A stretch of 64,000 bases of DNA from Streptomyces sp. AP-93 (GTDB taxonomy: Bacteria; Actinomycetota; Actinomycetes; Streptomycetales; Streptomycetaceae). A program made the translations under genes and the position numbers. Where the stretch lies: positions 1 through 64,000 of the forward strand of contig NZ_JALGBX010000029.1 in NCBI RefSeq assembly GCF_022808175.1, read 5' to 3'. The notes under the pieces are model-generated. The model was not told the origin of the DNA. It did no database searches and saw only the letters and a program-made list of their open reading frames with translations. This document shows positions 53,258 to 62,867 of this stretch, piece after piece (position 1 is the stretch's first letter; each line of letters opens with the position of its first letter).

Positions 53258-53966
53258 ATGCGCATCGTCTCCCTGCTCCCGGCGGCCACCGACATCGTGG
53301 CGGAGCTGGGACTCGCCGCTGACCTGGTCGGACGCACTCATGAATGCGACTGGCCGCCCGCAGCGGTCGCTTCCGTACCCGTGGTCACCCGGGCCGGGTT
53401 TTCCGCCGAGGATCTCAGCAGCCGGGAGATCTCCGAGGCCGTGGGCGGGGCCGCCCACTCCGGGGCCTCGCTCTACACCCTGGACACCGCGGCGCTCGCC
53501 GCTCTCGCACCGGACCTCGTCCTCACCCAGGACGCTGACGGCGGGGCGGGCCGGGCCCCGGGGCGTGGCCGTCGAGTGGCTCGACCCGCTGTGGCCCGCC
53601 GGGCACTGGGTGCCCGAGCAGGTCACCTGCGCCGGGGGTGAACCGCTGCTCGCCGCACCGGGGGAGCACACCAAGCCGATGACCTGGGAGGCCGTCCGCG
53701 CAGCCCGCCCCGATGTGGTCCTGGTCCTGCCGTGCGGCTTCCCGCCTGAACACACCCTCGGCGAGCGCGACCTGCTGACGTCCCTCCCAGGCTGGAACGA
53801 GCTCCCCGCCGTCCAGGCCGGGGAGGTCTGGGTGCTGGACGGGCCAGCCTCCTTCAACCGCCCCGGTCCGAGGGTCGTGCGCGGGGCCGAGGTGCTCGCC
53901 CATGTCCTGCACGGCGTTCGGGCGGGTGAGCCCGTGACCGCGGCCGAGGCACGCCGTATGGAGTGA
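53258..53966 (+). pseudogene. BtuF-like cobalamin-binding protein with internal deletion
   Basis: The 5' frame encodes MRIVSLLPAATDIVAELGLA to LAPDLVLTQ (about 90 residues), the first lobe of a helical-backbone metal/cobalamin receptor. The 3' part, GVAVEWLDPLWPAGHWVPEQ to the stop at 53966, is the second lobe but in another frame. About 70-80 codons that normally join them are missing near 53530-53560, with a shift of frame. Start ATG 53258 is normal. Because both the middle and the frame are lost, the product should be inactive. Confidence 0.8.
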
Positions 53967-53982
53967 GCGGCCGGATTCCGGA

Positions 53983-55398
53983 TCAGTCGCGGGCGGAGGC
54001 GGGAGTGCCCGCGACGGGGTACGGGATGAAGGTGGTGCTGTTCTCGTCGATGGCCAGGGCCCGGCCGAGGGGCGGGACGGCCCGCTGGGGGCAGTCGAGG
54101 CGTTCGCAGAGGCGGCAGCCCATGCCGATGGGGGTCGCGGCCGACCTGTTGTCGAGGTCCAGCCCGTCCGCGTACACGAGCCGGGAGGCGTGCCGGATCT
54201 CGCAGCCGAGCCCGATCGCGAAGGTCTTGCCGGGCTCGCCCCAGCCGCCGCGGTGCCGGGTGACGGCGCGGGCGGTCCACAAGTAGCGCTGCCCGTCGGG
54301 CATGGCGGCGATCTGGACGTGGATCCGGCCGGGCGCGGCGAAGGCCTCGTACACGTTCCACAGCGGGCAGGTACCGCCCGCACGCGAGAAGTGGAATCCG
54401 GTGGCGGACTGCCGCTTGGACATGTTCCCGGCCCGGTCGACCCGGACGAAGGAGAAGGGGACACCGCGCAGCCTGGGGCGTTGCAGGGTACTGAGGCGGT
54501 GGCAGACCGTCTCGTAACCGATCCCGAAGTGGTCGGTGAGCCGCTCGATGTCGTAGCGGAACTGCTCCGCCGCGGTGTGGAACGCCGTGTACGGGAGGAT
54601 CAGGGCGGCGGCGAAGTAGTTCGCGATGCCGATCCGCGCCAGGGCGTGCGTGGGGGAACCAGGCGTGAAGTCCTCGGTGGCCAGCCGGTCGAGTTCGTCC
54701 CCGTACTCGATCAGGGCGAGCTGGGTGGCCATCCGGAAGGCCTGCTGTCCCGGGCGGAGCCGGTTCGACAGATGGAGTATCCGGGCGGTGGCGTCGTAGT
54801 GGTGCAGCCGGTCCGAGTCCGCGCAGATGCGGATCCCGTGGCGGTCGGCGAGCCGGAGGGTCAGCGCGCGGATGACGTCCCCGGGGCGGATGCCGATCTC
54901 GCCGGCCAGGCCTTCGGCGGCGAGGTCGGTGTCGTGGAGGTAGTTCTGCCGCCGGTAGAAGAACTCGCGGATCTCCTCGTGGGGCGAACGCGGAGCCTCC
55001 GCCACCGAATCGCGGCCGTCGGCGGCGTCGGCGAGTCGCTCGGCCAGCAACTGGCTCCGCCGGCCCAGGTCCAGCAGGACCGAGGCGACGGCCGGCATCC
55101 GCGTGGCCAGCTCCGCCAGATCCGAGGGGGAAACCCGGGCCTCGGCCACCTGCTGGGCGAGCGCCTCGCGCAGGTCGGCCACCATACGGCTGGTGTCACG
55201 CTCCGAGAAGAATCCGGGATCCACCCCGAACGCCTCGGTCAGCCGCAGCAGCACCGGGACGGTGAGCGGGCGGGAGTCGTGCTCCATCTGGTTGAGGTAG
55301 CTCGGTGAAATGCCGAGGACCCGGGCAAGGTCCGCCTGGGTCATGCGGCGCTCCTCGCGCAGCCTGCGCAGGCGCGCCCCCGCGTACGTCTTGCTCAC
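53983..55398 (-). CDS. ScfR/RamB-like XRE regulator with ImmA/IrrE-type domain
   Basis: A transcription factor of 471 aa. The XRE helix-turn-helix is at about 5-65 (MTQADLARVLGISPSYLNQME), a central ImmA/IrrE-like region at about 150-290, and the C-terminal short-chain fatty-acyl regulator domain at about 300-460 has four or more Cys (GGTCPLWNVYEAF, MGCRLCERLDCPQR). This is the family of RamB and PrpC-operon regulators that control acetate and propionate use. GTG 55398 has GGAGGA upstream. It is divergent from isocitrate lyase, its likely target. Confidence 0.92.
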   Translation of the reverse strand: MSKTYAGARLRRLREERRMTQADLARVLGISPSYLNQMEHDSRPLTVPVLLRLTEAFGVDPGFFSERDTSRMVADLREALAQQVAEARVSPSDLAELATRMPAVASVLLDLGRRSQLLAERLADAADGRDSVAEAPRSPHEEIREFFYRRQNYLHDTDLAAEGLAGEIGIRPGDVIRALTLRLADRHGIRICADSDRLHHYDATARILHLSNRLRPGQQAFRMATQLALIEYGDELDRLATEDFTPGSPTHALARIGIANYFAAALILPYTAFHTAAEQFRYDIERLTDHFGIGYETVCHRLSTLQRPRLRGVPFSFVRVDRAGNMSKRQSATGFHFSRAGGTCPLWNVYEAFAAPGRIHVQIAAMPDGQRYLWTARAVTRHRGGWGEPGKTFAIGLGCEIRHASRLVYADGLDLDNRSAATPIGMGCRLCERLDCPQRAVPPLGRALAIDENSTTFIPYPVAGTPASARD

Positions 55399-55459
55399 CG
55401 GACTCCTCCACCGTCGGACGGGCTCCGTCAGCATAGGGGGACTTCGCCCGCCCCGAGGC

Positions 55460-55506
55460 TTTGCAAGCTTGGCAAATCCGGCCTCGAAGATTCGCAAAGC
55501 TTGGCA
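55460..55506. promoter_or_regulatory. Paired TTGC/GCAA operator sites, RamB type
   Basis: TTTGCAAGCTTGGCAAA (55460-55476) is an inverted repeat. A second copy of its core, CGCAAAGCTTGGCA, lies at 55493-55506, so GCTTGGCA recurs 31 bases apart, about three helical turns. RamB of Corynebacterium binds AT-rich sites with the GCAAA/TTTGC theme. Position between regulator and aceA suits autoregulation and control of the glyoxylate genes. Confidence 0.6.
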
Positions 55507-55777
55507 GCCGTACCACCTTGATGGCACCCAGTGCCAATGCCAGAGTCGGTCCTGCGGCCAGCCGGAACCGGTAGCCGGGAAGGACCCCGGATCCCCGATT
55601 CATGCCCTGATTTCGGCGATCTGGTCAGCCCGCTTCCGGCAGATCGGCAGCATTGCTCAGCCCGCCCCCACAGGCGGGTCCGGCGGCCGCACCCCCTACT
55701 CAGGCACAGAGTGTCAGCCTTCTGGCTTCGGTCCTGAGCATTGGCAGAACAAGCGACGGATGGAAACGGTGACGGTC

Positions 55778-57064
55778 ATGGCAGAGGCGAACACGACGGC
55801 GGCGGCCGAGCAGCTGAAGCAGCGGTGGGCGCAGGACCCGCGGTGGGCGGGCATCGAGCGGACGTACGCCGCCGAGGACGTGGTCCGGCTGTCCGGCAGC
55901 GTCCGCGAGGAGCACACCCTGGCCCGGCGCGGCGCCGAACGGCTGTGGCGTCAGCTCCACGAGCAGGACTACATCCACGCGCTGGGCGCCCTGACCGGCG
56001 GACAGGCGGTCCAGCAGGTGCGGGCCGGGCTGCAGGCGATCTACCTGTCCGGCTGGCAGGTCGCGGCCGACGCGAACCAGGCAGGGCACACCTACCCGGA
56101 CCAGAGCCTGTATCCGGTCAACTCCGTTCCCCAGGTGGTCCGCCGGATCAACAACGCGCTGCTGCGCGCCGACCAGATCGCCACCGCCGAGGGCGGCTCC
56201 GACACCACGGACTGGCTGGCGCCGATCGTCGCGGACGCCGAGGCCGGCTTCGGCGGACCGCTGAACGCCTTCGAGCTGACGAAGGCGATGATCGCGGCCG
56301 GCGCCGCGGGCATCCACTACGAGGACCAGCTTGCCTCGGAGAAGAAGTGCGGCCACCTCGGCGGCAAGGTCCTCGTCCCCACCTCGCAGCACATCCGCAC
56401 CCTGAACGCGGCCCGCCTCGCCGCCGACATCGCCGACACGCCCACCCTGATCATCGCCCGTACCGACGCCCTGGCAGCGAACCTGATCACCAGCGACGTC
56501 GACGAGCGCGACGCCCGGTTCGTGACGGGCGAGCGCACCGCGGAGGGCTTCTACCGGGTGCGGAACGGCATGGCCCCGGTGATCGCCCGCGGTCTCGCCT
56601 ACGCCCCGTACGCCGACCTCATCTGGGTCGAGACGGGCACCCCGGACCTCGCCCAGGCCCGCGAGTTCGCCGAGGCGGTCCACGCGCAGTACCCCGACCA
56701 GATGCTGGCCTACAACTGCTCGCCGTCCTTCAACTGGAAGGCCGCCCTGGACGACGACCAGATCGCCAAGTTCCAGCGCGAGCTGGGCGCGATGGGCTAC
56801 CGCTTCCAGTTCATCACCCTGGCCGGCTTCCACTCCCTCAACCACGGCATGTTCGACCTGGCCCGCGGCTACGCCGAGCACGGCATGACCGCCTACGTGG
56901 ACCTGCAGGAGCGGGAGTTCGCCGCGCAGGCGCAGGGCTTCACCGCGGTCAGGCACCAGCGCGAGGTCGGCACCGGCTACTTCGACCTCGTCTCCACCGC
57001 CGTGAACCCCGCCTCCTCCACCACGGCACTGGCCGGCTCCACCGAGGAAGAGCAGTTCCACTAG
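55778..57064 (+). CDS. aceA: Isocitrate lyase
   Basis: The first enzyme of the glyoxylate bypass (428 aa), cleaving isocitrate to glyoxylate and succinate. The signature KKCGHLGGKVLVPT contains the catalytic Cys191. WLAPIVADAEAGFGG and YNCSPSFNWKA are also conserved. Start ATG 55778 (MAEANTT) matches family members; ATG 55760 would add six residues and neither has a strong SD. Malate synthase and a 3-hydroxyacyl-CoA dehydrogenase follow in the same direction. I recall the same order ending in metE in S. coelicolor (SCO0982-0985). Confidence 0.97.
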   Translation: MAEANTTAAAEQLKQRWAQDPRWAGIERTYAAEDVVRLSGSVREEHTLARRGAERLWRQLHEQDYIHALGALTGGQAVQQVRAGLQAIYLSGWQVAADANQAGHTYPDQSLYPVNSVPQVVRRINNALLRADQIATAEGGSDTTDWLAPIVADAEAGFGGPLNAFELTKAMIAAGAAGIHYEDQLASEKKCGHLGGKVLVPTSQHIRTLNAARLAADIADTPTLIIARTDALAANLITSDVDERDARFVTGERTAEGFYRVRNGMAPVIARGLAYAPYADLIWVETGTPDLAQAREFAEAVHAQYPDQMLAYNCSPSFNWKAALDDDQIAKFQRELGAMGYRFQFITLAGFHSLNHGMFDLARGYAEHGMTAYVDLQEREFAAQAQGFTAVRHQREVGTGYFDLVSTAVNPASSTTALAGSTEEEQFH

Positions 57065-57205
57065 GAATCCCCGCGCTCCAGCCCGGCCCCGCCCCAGCCG
57101 GCCCGCGTCCCAGCCGGCCCGCGTCCTGCCACTTGCCGTCCGACGGCGCCCGAGGCTCCTCCCCGCCCCGGGCGCCGACCGCCCCACGCCGAGGAGAAGA
57201 TCCGC

Positions 57206-58810
57206 ATGTCACCCAAGCCCCTGATCAGCAGCGTCCAGGTCCTCGGTGTGCCGGGTGAGCGCCACGAGGAGATCCTGACGCCCCCGGCCCTGGAGTTCAT
57301 CGGCCGGCTCGACGCGGCTTTCGCCGACCGCCGCCTGGGCATCCTCAAGGAGCGGCGCCGCCGCTCCGCCCACCTCGCCGACGGCAAGCAGCTCGCCTTC
57401 CCGCTCGCCACGCGAGCCGTCCGCGACGACCCCCACTGGCGGGTCGCACCTCAGGGCCCAGGGCTCACCGACCGCCGGGTGGAGATCACCGGGCCGCCCG
57501 AACGCCGTATGACGGTCAATGCCCTCAACTCCGGCGCCCGGGTGTGGATGGCGGACTTCGAAGACGCCACCGCGCCCACCTGGGACAACGTCATAGGCGG
57601 CCAGCTGAACCTGCTCGACGCCATCGAGCGGCGCATCGACTTCACCACGGCGGAGGGCAAGGAGTACCGCCTCGGCGAGAACCTCGCCACGATCATGGTC
57701 CGCCCGCGCGGCTGGCACCTCACCGAGGAGCACCTGGAGATCGACGGCCGGCCCGTGCCGGCGTCGCTCGTCGACTTCGGCCTGTACTTCTTCCACTGCG
57801 CACAGCGGCAGATCGACGCCGGGTACGGCCCGTACTTCTACCTCCCCAAGCTGGAGAACGCCTACGAGGCGCGGTTGTGGAACGACGTCTTCGTCCTCGC
57901 ACAGGACCTGCTCGGCATTGCGCGCGGGACTGTCCGGGCCACCGTCCTGATCGAGACGATCACGGCCGCCTTCGAGATGGAGGAGATCCTCTACGAACTG
58001 CGCGAGCACAGCGCGGGACTGAACGCGGGCCGCTGGGACTACCTCTTCAGCCTCATCAAGACCTTCGGCCACCGCACCGACTTCCAGCTCCCCGACCGGG
58101 CCGCCGTCACCATGACGGCCCCCTTCATGCGCGCCTACACGGAGTTGCTCGTCCGGACCTGCCACCGGCGCGGAGCCCACGCCATCGGCGGCATGGCCGC
58201 CCATGTCCCGAGCAAGGACACCGAAGCGAACTCCGCCGCGCTCGCGAAGGTGCGCCTCGACAAGGAGCGGGAGGCCGAGGACGGCTTCGACGGCTCCTGG
58301 GTCGCCCACCCCGGGCTCGTCCCCGTCTGCCGCGAGGTCTTCGACGATCTCCTGGGGGACCGGCCGAACCAGCTGGACCGGACGCGTGAGGACGTCGAAG
58401 TCGCGGCCGCCGACCTCCTGTCCGTCCGCCGGATCGCCGCCCCGCCGACCTCGGAGGGCGTCCGCTCCAACGTGGCAGTGGCGCTGCGCTACTTCGATGC
58501 CTGGCTGCGCGGCAGCGGGGCCGTGGCCCTGTACGGCCTGATGGAGGACGCCGCGACCGCCGAGATCGCCCGCGTTCAGATCTGGCAGTGGCTCCGCCAC
58601 GACCGGGTGGACCGGGGGACGGTCCTCGGCCTCCTGGACGCCGAATGCGCCGCCCTGGAGGCCGAGGACCCACAGGCACTCGCCCTCGAAGCACGGGAGA
58701 TCTTCGTGGACACCGCCCTGTCGATGCAGCTCCCCGCCTTCTTCACCCCCGAGGCCTACACCCGCCACCTCGTCCGCCGCACCTCCCCCGCCGCGCAGGT
58801 GACCGCGTGA
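57206..58810 (+). CDS. aceB: Malate synthase A
   Basis: The second enzyme of the glyoxylate bypass (534 aa), condensing glyoxylate with acetyl-CoA to malate. Conserved segments are VWMADFEDATAPTWDN (about 113-128), TIMVRPRGWHLTEEH (about 166-180), and IETITAAFEMEEILYELREH (about 250-270), and the late region has GAHAIGGMAAHVPS. ATG has GAGGAG ten bases upstream. Its stop overlaps the next start by four bases. Confidence 0.96.
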   Translation: MSPKPLISSVQVLGVPGERHEEILTPPALEFIGRLDAAFADRRLGILKERRRRSAHLADGKQLAFPLATRAVRDDPHWRVAPQGPGLTDRRVEITGPPERRMTVNALNSGARVWMADFEDATAPTWDNVIGGQLNLLDAIERRIDFTTAEGKEYRLGENLATIMVRPRGWHLTEEHLEIDGRPVPASLVDFGLYFFHCAQRQIDAGYGPYFYLPKLENAYEARLWNDVFVLAQDLLGIARGTVRATVLIETITAAFEMEEILYELREHSAGLNAGRWDYLFSLIKTFGHRTDFQLPDRAAVTMTAPFMRAYTELLVRTCHRRGAHAIGGMAAHVPSKDTEANSAALAKVRLDKEREAEDGFDGSWVAHPGLVPVCREVFDDLLGDRPNQLDRTREDVEVAAADLLSVRRIAAPPTSEGVRSNVAVALRYFDAWLRGSGAVALYGLMEDAATAEIARVQIWQWLRHDRVDRGTVLGLLDAECAALEAEDPQALALEAREIFVDTALSMQLPAFFTPEAYTRHLVRRTSPAAQVTA

Positions 58811-59691
58811 ACGCCCCCGTACAGCCGGACCGGATCCTGCGCGTCGGGGTCGTCGGCGGCGGCCGGATGGGAGCCGGAATCGCCGAGGTGTGCGCCCGCG
58901 CCGGACTGGACACCGTAGTCGCCGAGGCGGACGCCGCCGCTGCCCGGGCCGCCCGCGAGCGCGTCGCCGTCTCCCTGGAGCGCGCCGTCCAGCGCGGGAA
59001 GCTGGACCGGAGCTCCGCCGAGGACGCGCTCGCCCGTCTGCTGTTCACCGGAGACCTGGACGACCTCGCCGACCGGCAACTCGTCATCGAGGCCGTCACC
59101 GAGAACCCCGACGCGAAGACCGCGATCTTCGCCGCCCTCGACAAGACCGTCGAGGACCCGGAGGCCATCCTCGCCACGAACACCTCCGCCATCCCGATCA
59201 TGCGGCTGGGCATGGCGACCGGCCGTGCCGACCGGGTGGTGGGTCTGCACTTCTTCAACCCCGTGCCCGTCCTGCCGCTCGTCGAGGTCGTGTCCTCCCT
59301 CCACACATCGCCGGACACGCTCGCTTCCGTCGAGGCGTTCGCCCGCGACACGCTGGGCAAGACCACGATCCGCTCCCAGGACCGGGCCGGCTTCGTCGTC
59401 AACGCCCTGCTCATCCCCTACCTCCTCTCAGCCGTCCGCATGGCCGAATCGGGCTTCGCCGGCGCGTCGGACGTGGACGCGGCCATGGAAATGGGCTGCG
59501 CCCACCCGATGGGGCCGCTGAAGCTGGCGGACCTGATCGGCCTGGACACGGTCACGGCCATCGCGGAATCGCTGTACGAGGAGTTCAAGGAACCGCTGTA
59601 CGCCCCGCCACCGCTGCTCCAGCGGATGGTGCAGGCGGGGCTGCTGGGCCGCAAGAGCGGCCGCGGGTTCCACACATACGGCCGGGTCTGA
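58807..59691 (+). CDS. 3-Hydroxybutyryl-CoA dehydrogenase
   Basis: An NAD(P)-dependent 3-hydroxyacyl-CoA dehydrogenase (294 aa). The Rossmann start VGVVGGGRMGAGIAEVCARA is at about 12-31, the catalytic His is in LHFFNPVPVLPLVEVV (about 143-158), and DRAGFVVNALLIPYL (about 197-211) and the terminal KSGRGFHTY are conserved. GTG 58807 overlaps the aceB stop as GTGA, so expression is coupled to malate synthase. It may serve butyrate or PHB use or the ethylmalonyl-CoA route; no partner thiolase is present here. Confidence 0.95.
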   Translation: MNAPVQPDRILRVGVVGGGRMGAGIAEVCARAGLDTVVAEADAAAARAARERVAVSLERAVQRGKLDRSSAEDALARLLFTGDLDDLADRQLVIEAVTENPDAKTAIFAALDKTVEDPEAILATNTSAIPIMRLGMATGRADRVVGLHFFNPVPVLPLVEVVSSLHTSPDTLASVEAFARDTLGKTTIRSQDRAGFVVNALLIPYLLSAVRMAESGFAGASDVDAAMEMGCAHPMGPLKLADLIGLDTVTAIAESLYEEFKEPLYAPPPLLQRMVQAGLLGRKSGRGFHTYGRV

Positions 59692-59745
59692 GGGGCCCGG
59701 CAGACCTCCGGCCATGAGGGTGCGCCGGAGGCGCCCAGGGGCGGC

Positions 59746-59777
59746 GGGGGTGTGGCGAGTGGTGTCGCCGCACCCCC
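59746..59777 (+). terminator. Terminator hairpin after the glyoxylate operon
   Basis: GGGGGTGTGGCGA (59746-59758) pairs with TCGCCGCACCCCC (59765-59777) over 13 positions with one G-U wobble and a six-base loop. No T-run follows. Confidence 0.75.
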
Positions 59778-59929
59778 ACCGTGCGCCCGCGCGGAGGGCG
59801 GCAGCGGCAGCACCGGTCCCCGATGCTTTCACCGCCGGCCCGAGCGGGCGTGTCTCATTTCACCGTCCGATATCTGGACCCGGTGTTCATCCTCGAGGGC
59901 GGCGCCCTAGTGTGGGCCCCGCAGCTGGT

Positions 59930-60145
59930 TCGCCCCCGTCCGCCAGGCGGGGTGCGTCGTAAGAGGGAACCCGGTGGGAATCCGGGACTGCCCCGCAGCG
60001 GTGAGTGGGAACGACCGCCGTCATACGCACTGGGACCGGAACCGGTCCTGGGAAGCGACGGCCATTAGATGCAGACCCTCGTGGTCGGCGTGCCCGCGAG
60101 TCCGAAGACCTGCCCGTTGCCCGTGCGTGATCGACCGCGCACGGT
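59930..60145 (+). ncRNA. Cobalamin riboswitch of metE
   Basis: The aptamer core runs at 59963-60005 (AGGGAACCCGGTGGGAATCC then GACTGCCCCGCAGCGGTGAG), and the B12 box at 60095-60115 (GCGAGTCCGAAGACCTGCCCG). Directly after it, CCGTGCG (60121-60127) pairs with CGCACGG (60138-60144), followed by TTTC, a plausible expression-platform terminator. When B12 is available this should switch off metE. Confidence 0.95.
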
Positions 60146-60302
60146 TTCCCGGTGACCTCGTGGGCGGGTCGGCGTGCTTCAGACGGATCCTCCCGTCGCG
60201 TACCGAGCCGTACGCGATTTCGGTGGTCCGCCCGTTCCGGCACCCTTCGCGTCCGCGGCCCGTCACCGGGTCCATGGAGACACGCTCGCGAAGGAGAGTT
60301 CC

Positions 60303-62627
60303 GTGACCACCGAGTCCGCAGCCGCGCCCGTAGGGGCCACCGTGTACGGCTACCCCCGCCAGGGAGAGAACCGGGAACTGAAGAAGGCGGTCGAGGGCTA
60401 CTGGAAGGGCCGCGTCACCGCCGAAGCCCTCCGGGAGACCGCAACCGAGCTGCGCCGCGCGAACTGGCAGCAGCTGGCCGAGGCCGGTATCCACGAAGTA
60501 CCCACCGGTGACTTCTCGTACTACGACCACGTCCTGGACACCAGCATCATGGTCGGCGCCGTCCCCGAGCGGCATCGGGAGGCCGTCACCGCCGACCCGC
60601 TCGACGGGTACTTCGCGATGGCCCGCGGCACGCAGGACGTGGCCCCGCTCGAGATGACCAAGTGGTTCGACACGAACTACCACTACCTGGTCCCCGAGCT
60701 CGGTCCGGACACCGTCTTCACCGCGGACCCCTCCAAGCAGGTCGCCGAAGTGAAGGAAGCCCTCGCGCTCGGTCATGACGCCCGCCCCGTGCTCGTCGGC
60801 CCGATCACCTATCTGCTCCTGGCCAAGCCCGCCCCGGGCGTGGACGCCGACTTCCAGCCGCTGACCCTCCTGGATCGACTGCTCCCCGTCTACGCCGAGG
60901 TCCTCGCCGCCCTGAAGGCGGCCGGCGCCGAGTGGGTCCAGCTCGACGAGCCGGCCCTGGTCCAGGACCGCACACCGGCCGACCTGAACGCCGCCGCCCG
61001 CGCCTACCGCGACCTCGGCACCCTGACCGACCGGTCCAAGCTGCTCGTCGCCTCGTACTTCGGCCGACTCGGCCAAGCCCTCCAGGTCCTCGCCGCCTCT
61101 CCCGTCGAGGGTCTCGCACTCGACTTCACCGAGGCGGGCGGCGCGAACCTGGAGGACCTCGCGGCGGTCGGAGGCCTGCCCGGCAAGCGCCTGGTGGCCG
61201 GTGTCGTCAACGGCCGCAACATCTGGATCAACGACCACCAGAAGTCCCTCACCACCCTGGGCACGCTCCTCGGCCTCGCCGACCGGGTGGATGTCGCCGC
61301 CTCCTGCTCCCTGCTGCACGTCCCGATCGACGCCGCCGCCGAGCGGGACATCGACCCGCAGGTCCGGCGCTGGCTCGCCTTCGCCCGCCAGAAGACCGCC
61401 GAGATCTCCGTCCTGGCCCGAGGGCTGGCCCAAGGCACGGACTCCATCGCGCCCGAACTCGCCGCCAACCGGGCCGACCTGGCCTCCCGCGCCGGCTCCG
61501 CGCTCACACACGATCCAGCCGTCCGCGCCCGCACCGCCGCGATCACCGACACCGACGGCCGGCGCGCCCAGACGTACGCCGAGCGCGCCGCCGCCCAGCG
61601 GACGCACCTCGGACTGCCACTGCTGCCGACCACCACGATCGGGTCCTTCCCGCAGACCGACGAGCTGCGGATGGCCCGCGCCGACCTGCGGGCCGGCCGG
61701 ATCGACACGGCGGGCTACGAGGAGCGGATCAAGGCGGAGATCGGTGAGGTGATCTCCTTCCAGGAGAAGGCGGGCCTCGACGTGCTCGTGCACGGAGAGC
61801 CGGAACGCAACGACATGGTCCAGTACTTCGCCGAGCAGCTGACCGGCTACCTCGCCACCCAGCACGGCTGGGTCCAGTCCTACGGCACCCGATACGTCCG
61901 CCCGCCGGTCCTCGCCGGGGACATCTCGCGCCCCGAACCGATGACCGTCCGCTGGACCACGTACGCCCAGTCGCTGACCCCGAAACCGGTCAAGGGCATG
62001 CTGACAGGGCCGGTCACGATGCTCGCCTGGTCCTTCGTACGCGACGACCAGCCCCTCGGCGACACCGCCCGGCAGGTGGCGCTCGCCCTGCGCGATGAAG
62101 TCAACGACCTCGAATCAGCGGGCACTTCGGTGATCCAGGTCGACGAGCCGGCCCTGCGCGAGACCCTCCCGCTGCGTACCGCCGACCACGCCGGCTACCT
62201 GGAGTGGGCCACGGAATCCTTCCGCCTCACCACCAGCGGGGTCCGCCCGGACACCCAGATCCACACCCACATGTGCTACGCCGAGTTCGGGGACATCGTC
62301 CAGGCCATCGACGACCTCGACGCCGACGTCATCAGCCTGGAGGCGGCCCGCTCCCACATGCAGGTCGCCCGGGAACTCGCCACCCACGGCTACCCCCGTG
62401 AGGCCGGCCCCGGCGTCTGGGACATCCACTCCCCGCGCGTGCCCAGCGCCCAGGAGGCGGCAGGTCTGCTGCGTACGGGCTTGGAGGCCATCCCGGCCGG
62501 GCGGCTGTGGGTCAACCCCGACTGCGGTCTCAAGACCCGGGGTTGGACCGAGACGCGCGCCTCCCTGGAGAACCTCGTCGCCGCCGCCCGCGAGGTCCGC
62601 GCGGACCTGCCGACCGACAACTCCTGA
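60303..62627 (+). CDS. metE: Cobalamin-independent methionine synthase
   Basis: The B12-independent enzyme (774 aa) that transfers methyl from 5-methyltetrahydropteroyl-polyglutamate to homocysteine. Two homologous barrels are present. The zinc ligands are His656 and Cys658 in THMCYAEFGD and Cys741 in NPDCGLKTRGW. GTG 60303 has AAGGAG six bases upstream. It lies about 160 bases after a cobalamin riboswitch, the standard arrangement that reserves this costly enzyme for B12 shortage. Confidence 0.98.
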   Translation: MTTESAAAPVGATVYGYPRQGENRELKKAVEGYWKGRVTAEALRETATELRRANWQQLAEAGIHEVPTGDFSYYDHVLDTSIMVGAVPERHREAVTADPLDGYFAMARGTQDVAPLEMTKWFDTNYHYLVPELGPDTVFTADPSKQVAEVKEALALGHDARPVLVGPITYLLLAKPAPGVDADFQPLTLLDRLLPVYAEVLAALKAAGAEWVQLDEPALVQDRTPADLNAAARAYRDLGTLTDRSKLLVASYFGRLGQALQVLAASPVEGLALDFTEAGGANLEDLAAVGGLPGKRLVAGVVNGRNIWINDHQKSLTTLGTLLGLADRVDVAASCSLLHVPIDAAAERDIDPQVRRWLAFARQKTAEISVLARGLAQGTDSIAPELAANRADLASRAGSALTHDPAVRARTAAITDTDGRRAQTYAERAAAQRTHLGLPLLPTTTIGSFPQTDELRMARADLRAGRIDTAGYEERIKAEIGEVISFQEKAGLDVLVHGEPERNDMVQYFAEQLTGYLATQHGWVQSYGTRYVRPPVLAGDISRPEPMTVRWTTYAQSLTPKPVKGMLTGPVTMLAWSFVRDDQPLGDTARQVALALRDEVNDLESAGTSVIQVDEPALRETLPLRTADHAGYLEWATESFRLTTSGVRPDTQIHTHMCYAEFGDIVQAIDDLDADVISLEAARSHMQVARELATHGYPREAGPGVWDIHSPRVPSAQEAAGLLRTGLEAIPAGRLWVNPDCGLKTRGWTETRASLENLVAAAREVRADLPTDNS

Positions 62628-62637
62628 CGCCCAGGTC

Positions 62638-62681
62638 CCGGACCGACGGCCTGAACGCCGTCGGCAACGCTGTCGGTCCGG
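62638..62681 (+). terminator. Terminator-like hairpin after metE
   Basis: CCGGACCGAC (62638-62647) and GTCGGTCCGG (62672-62681) are perfectly complementary. A second stem, GACGGC/GCCGTC, lies inside and partly competes with it. It begins 11 bases after the metE stop. Confidence 0.65.
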
Positions 62682-62867
62682 AACCGGTCCCGAGAGGAGA
62701 CGAGCGGAGGGTCCCGGGCGGGCCGGCTGCGTGAGCGAGCGCGCGCTGCCTGCTCACGACCTGTGACCGGCGACCTCGCACCGGTGACCGGCTTCGGTTC
62801 CCGACGCGGAACGCCCAAGGTCTCCGCATAATGGATGGATAGGGCGTCGGGTGGAAGGGGACGTCTC

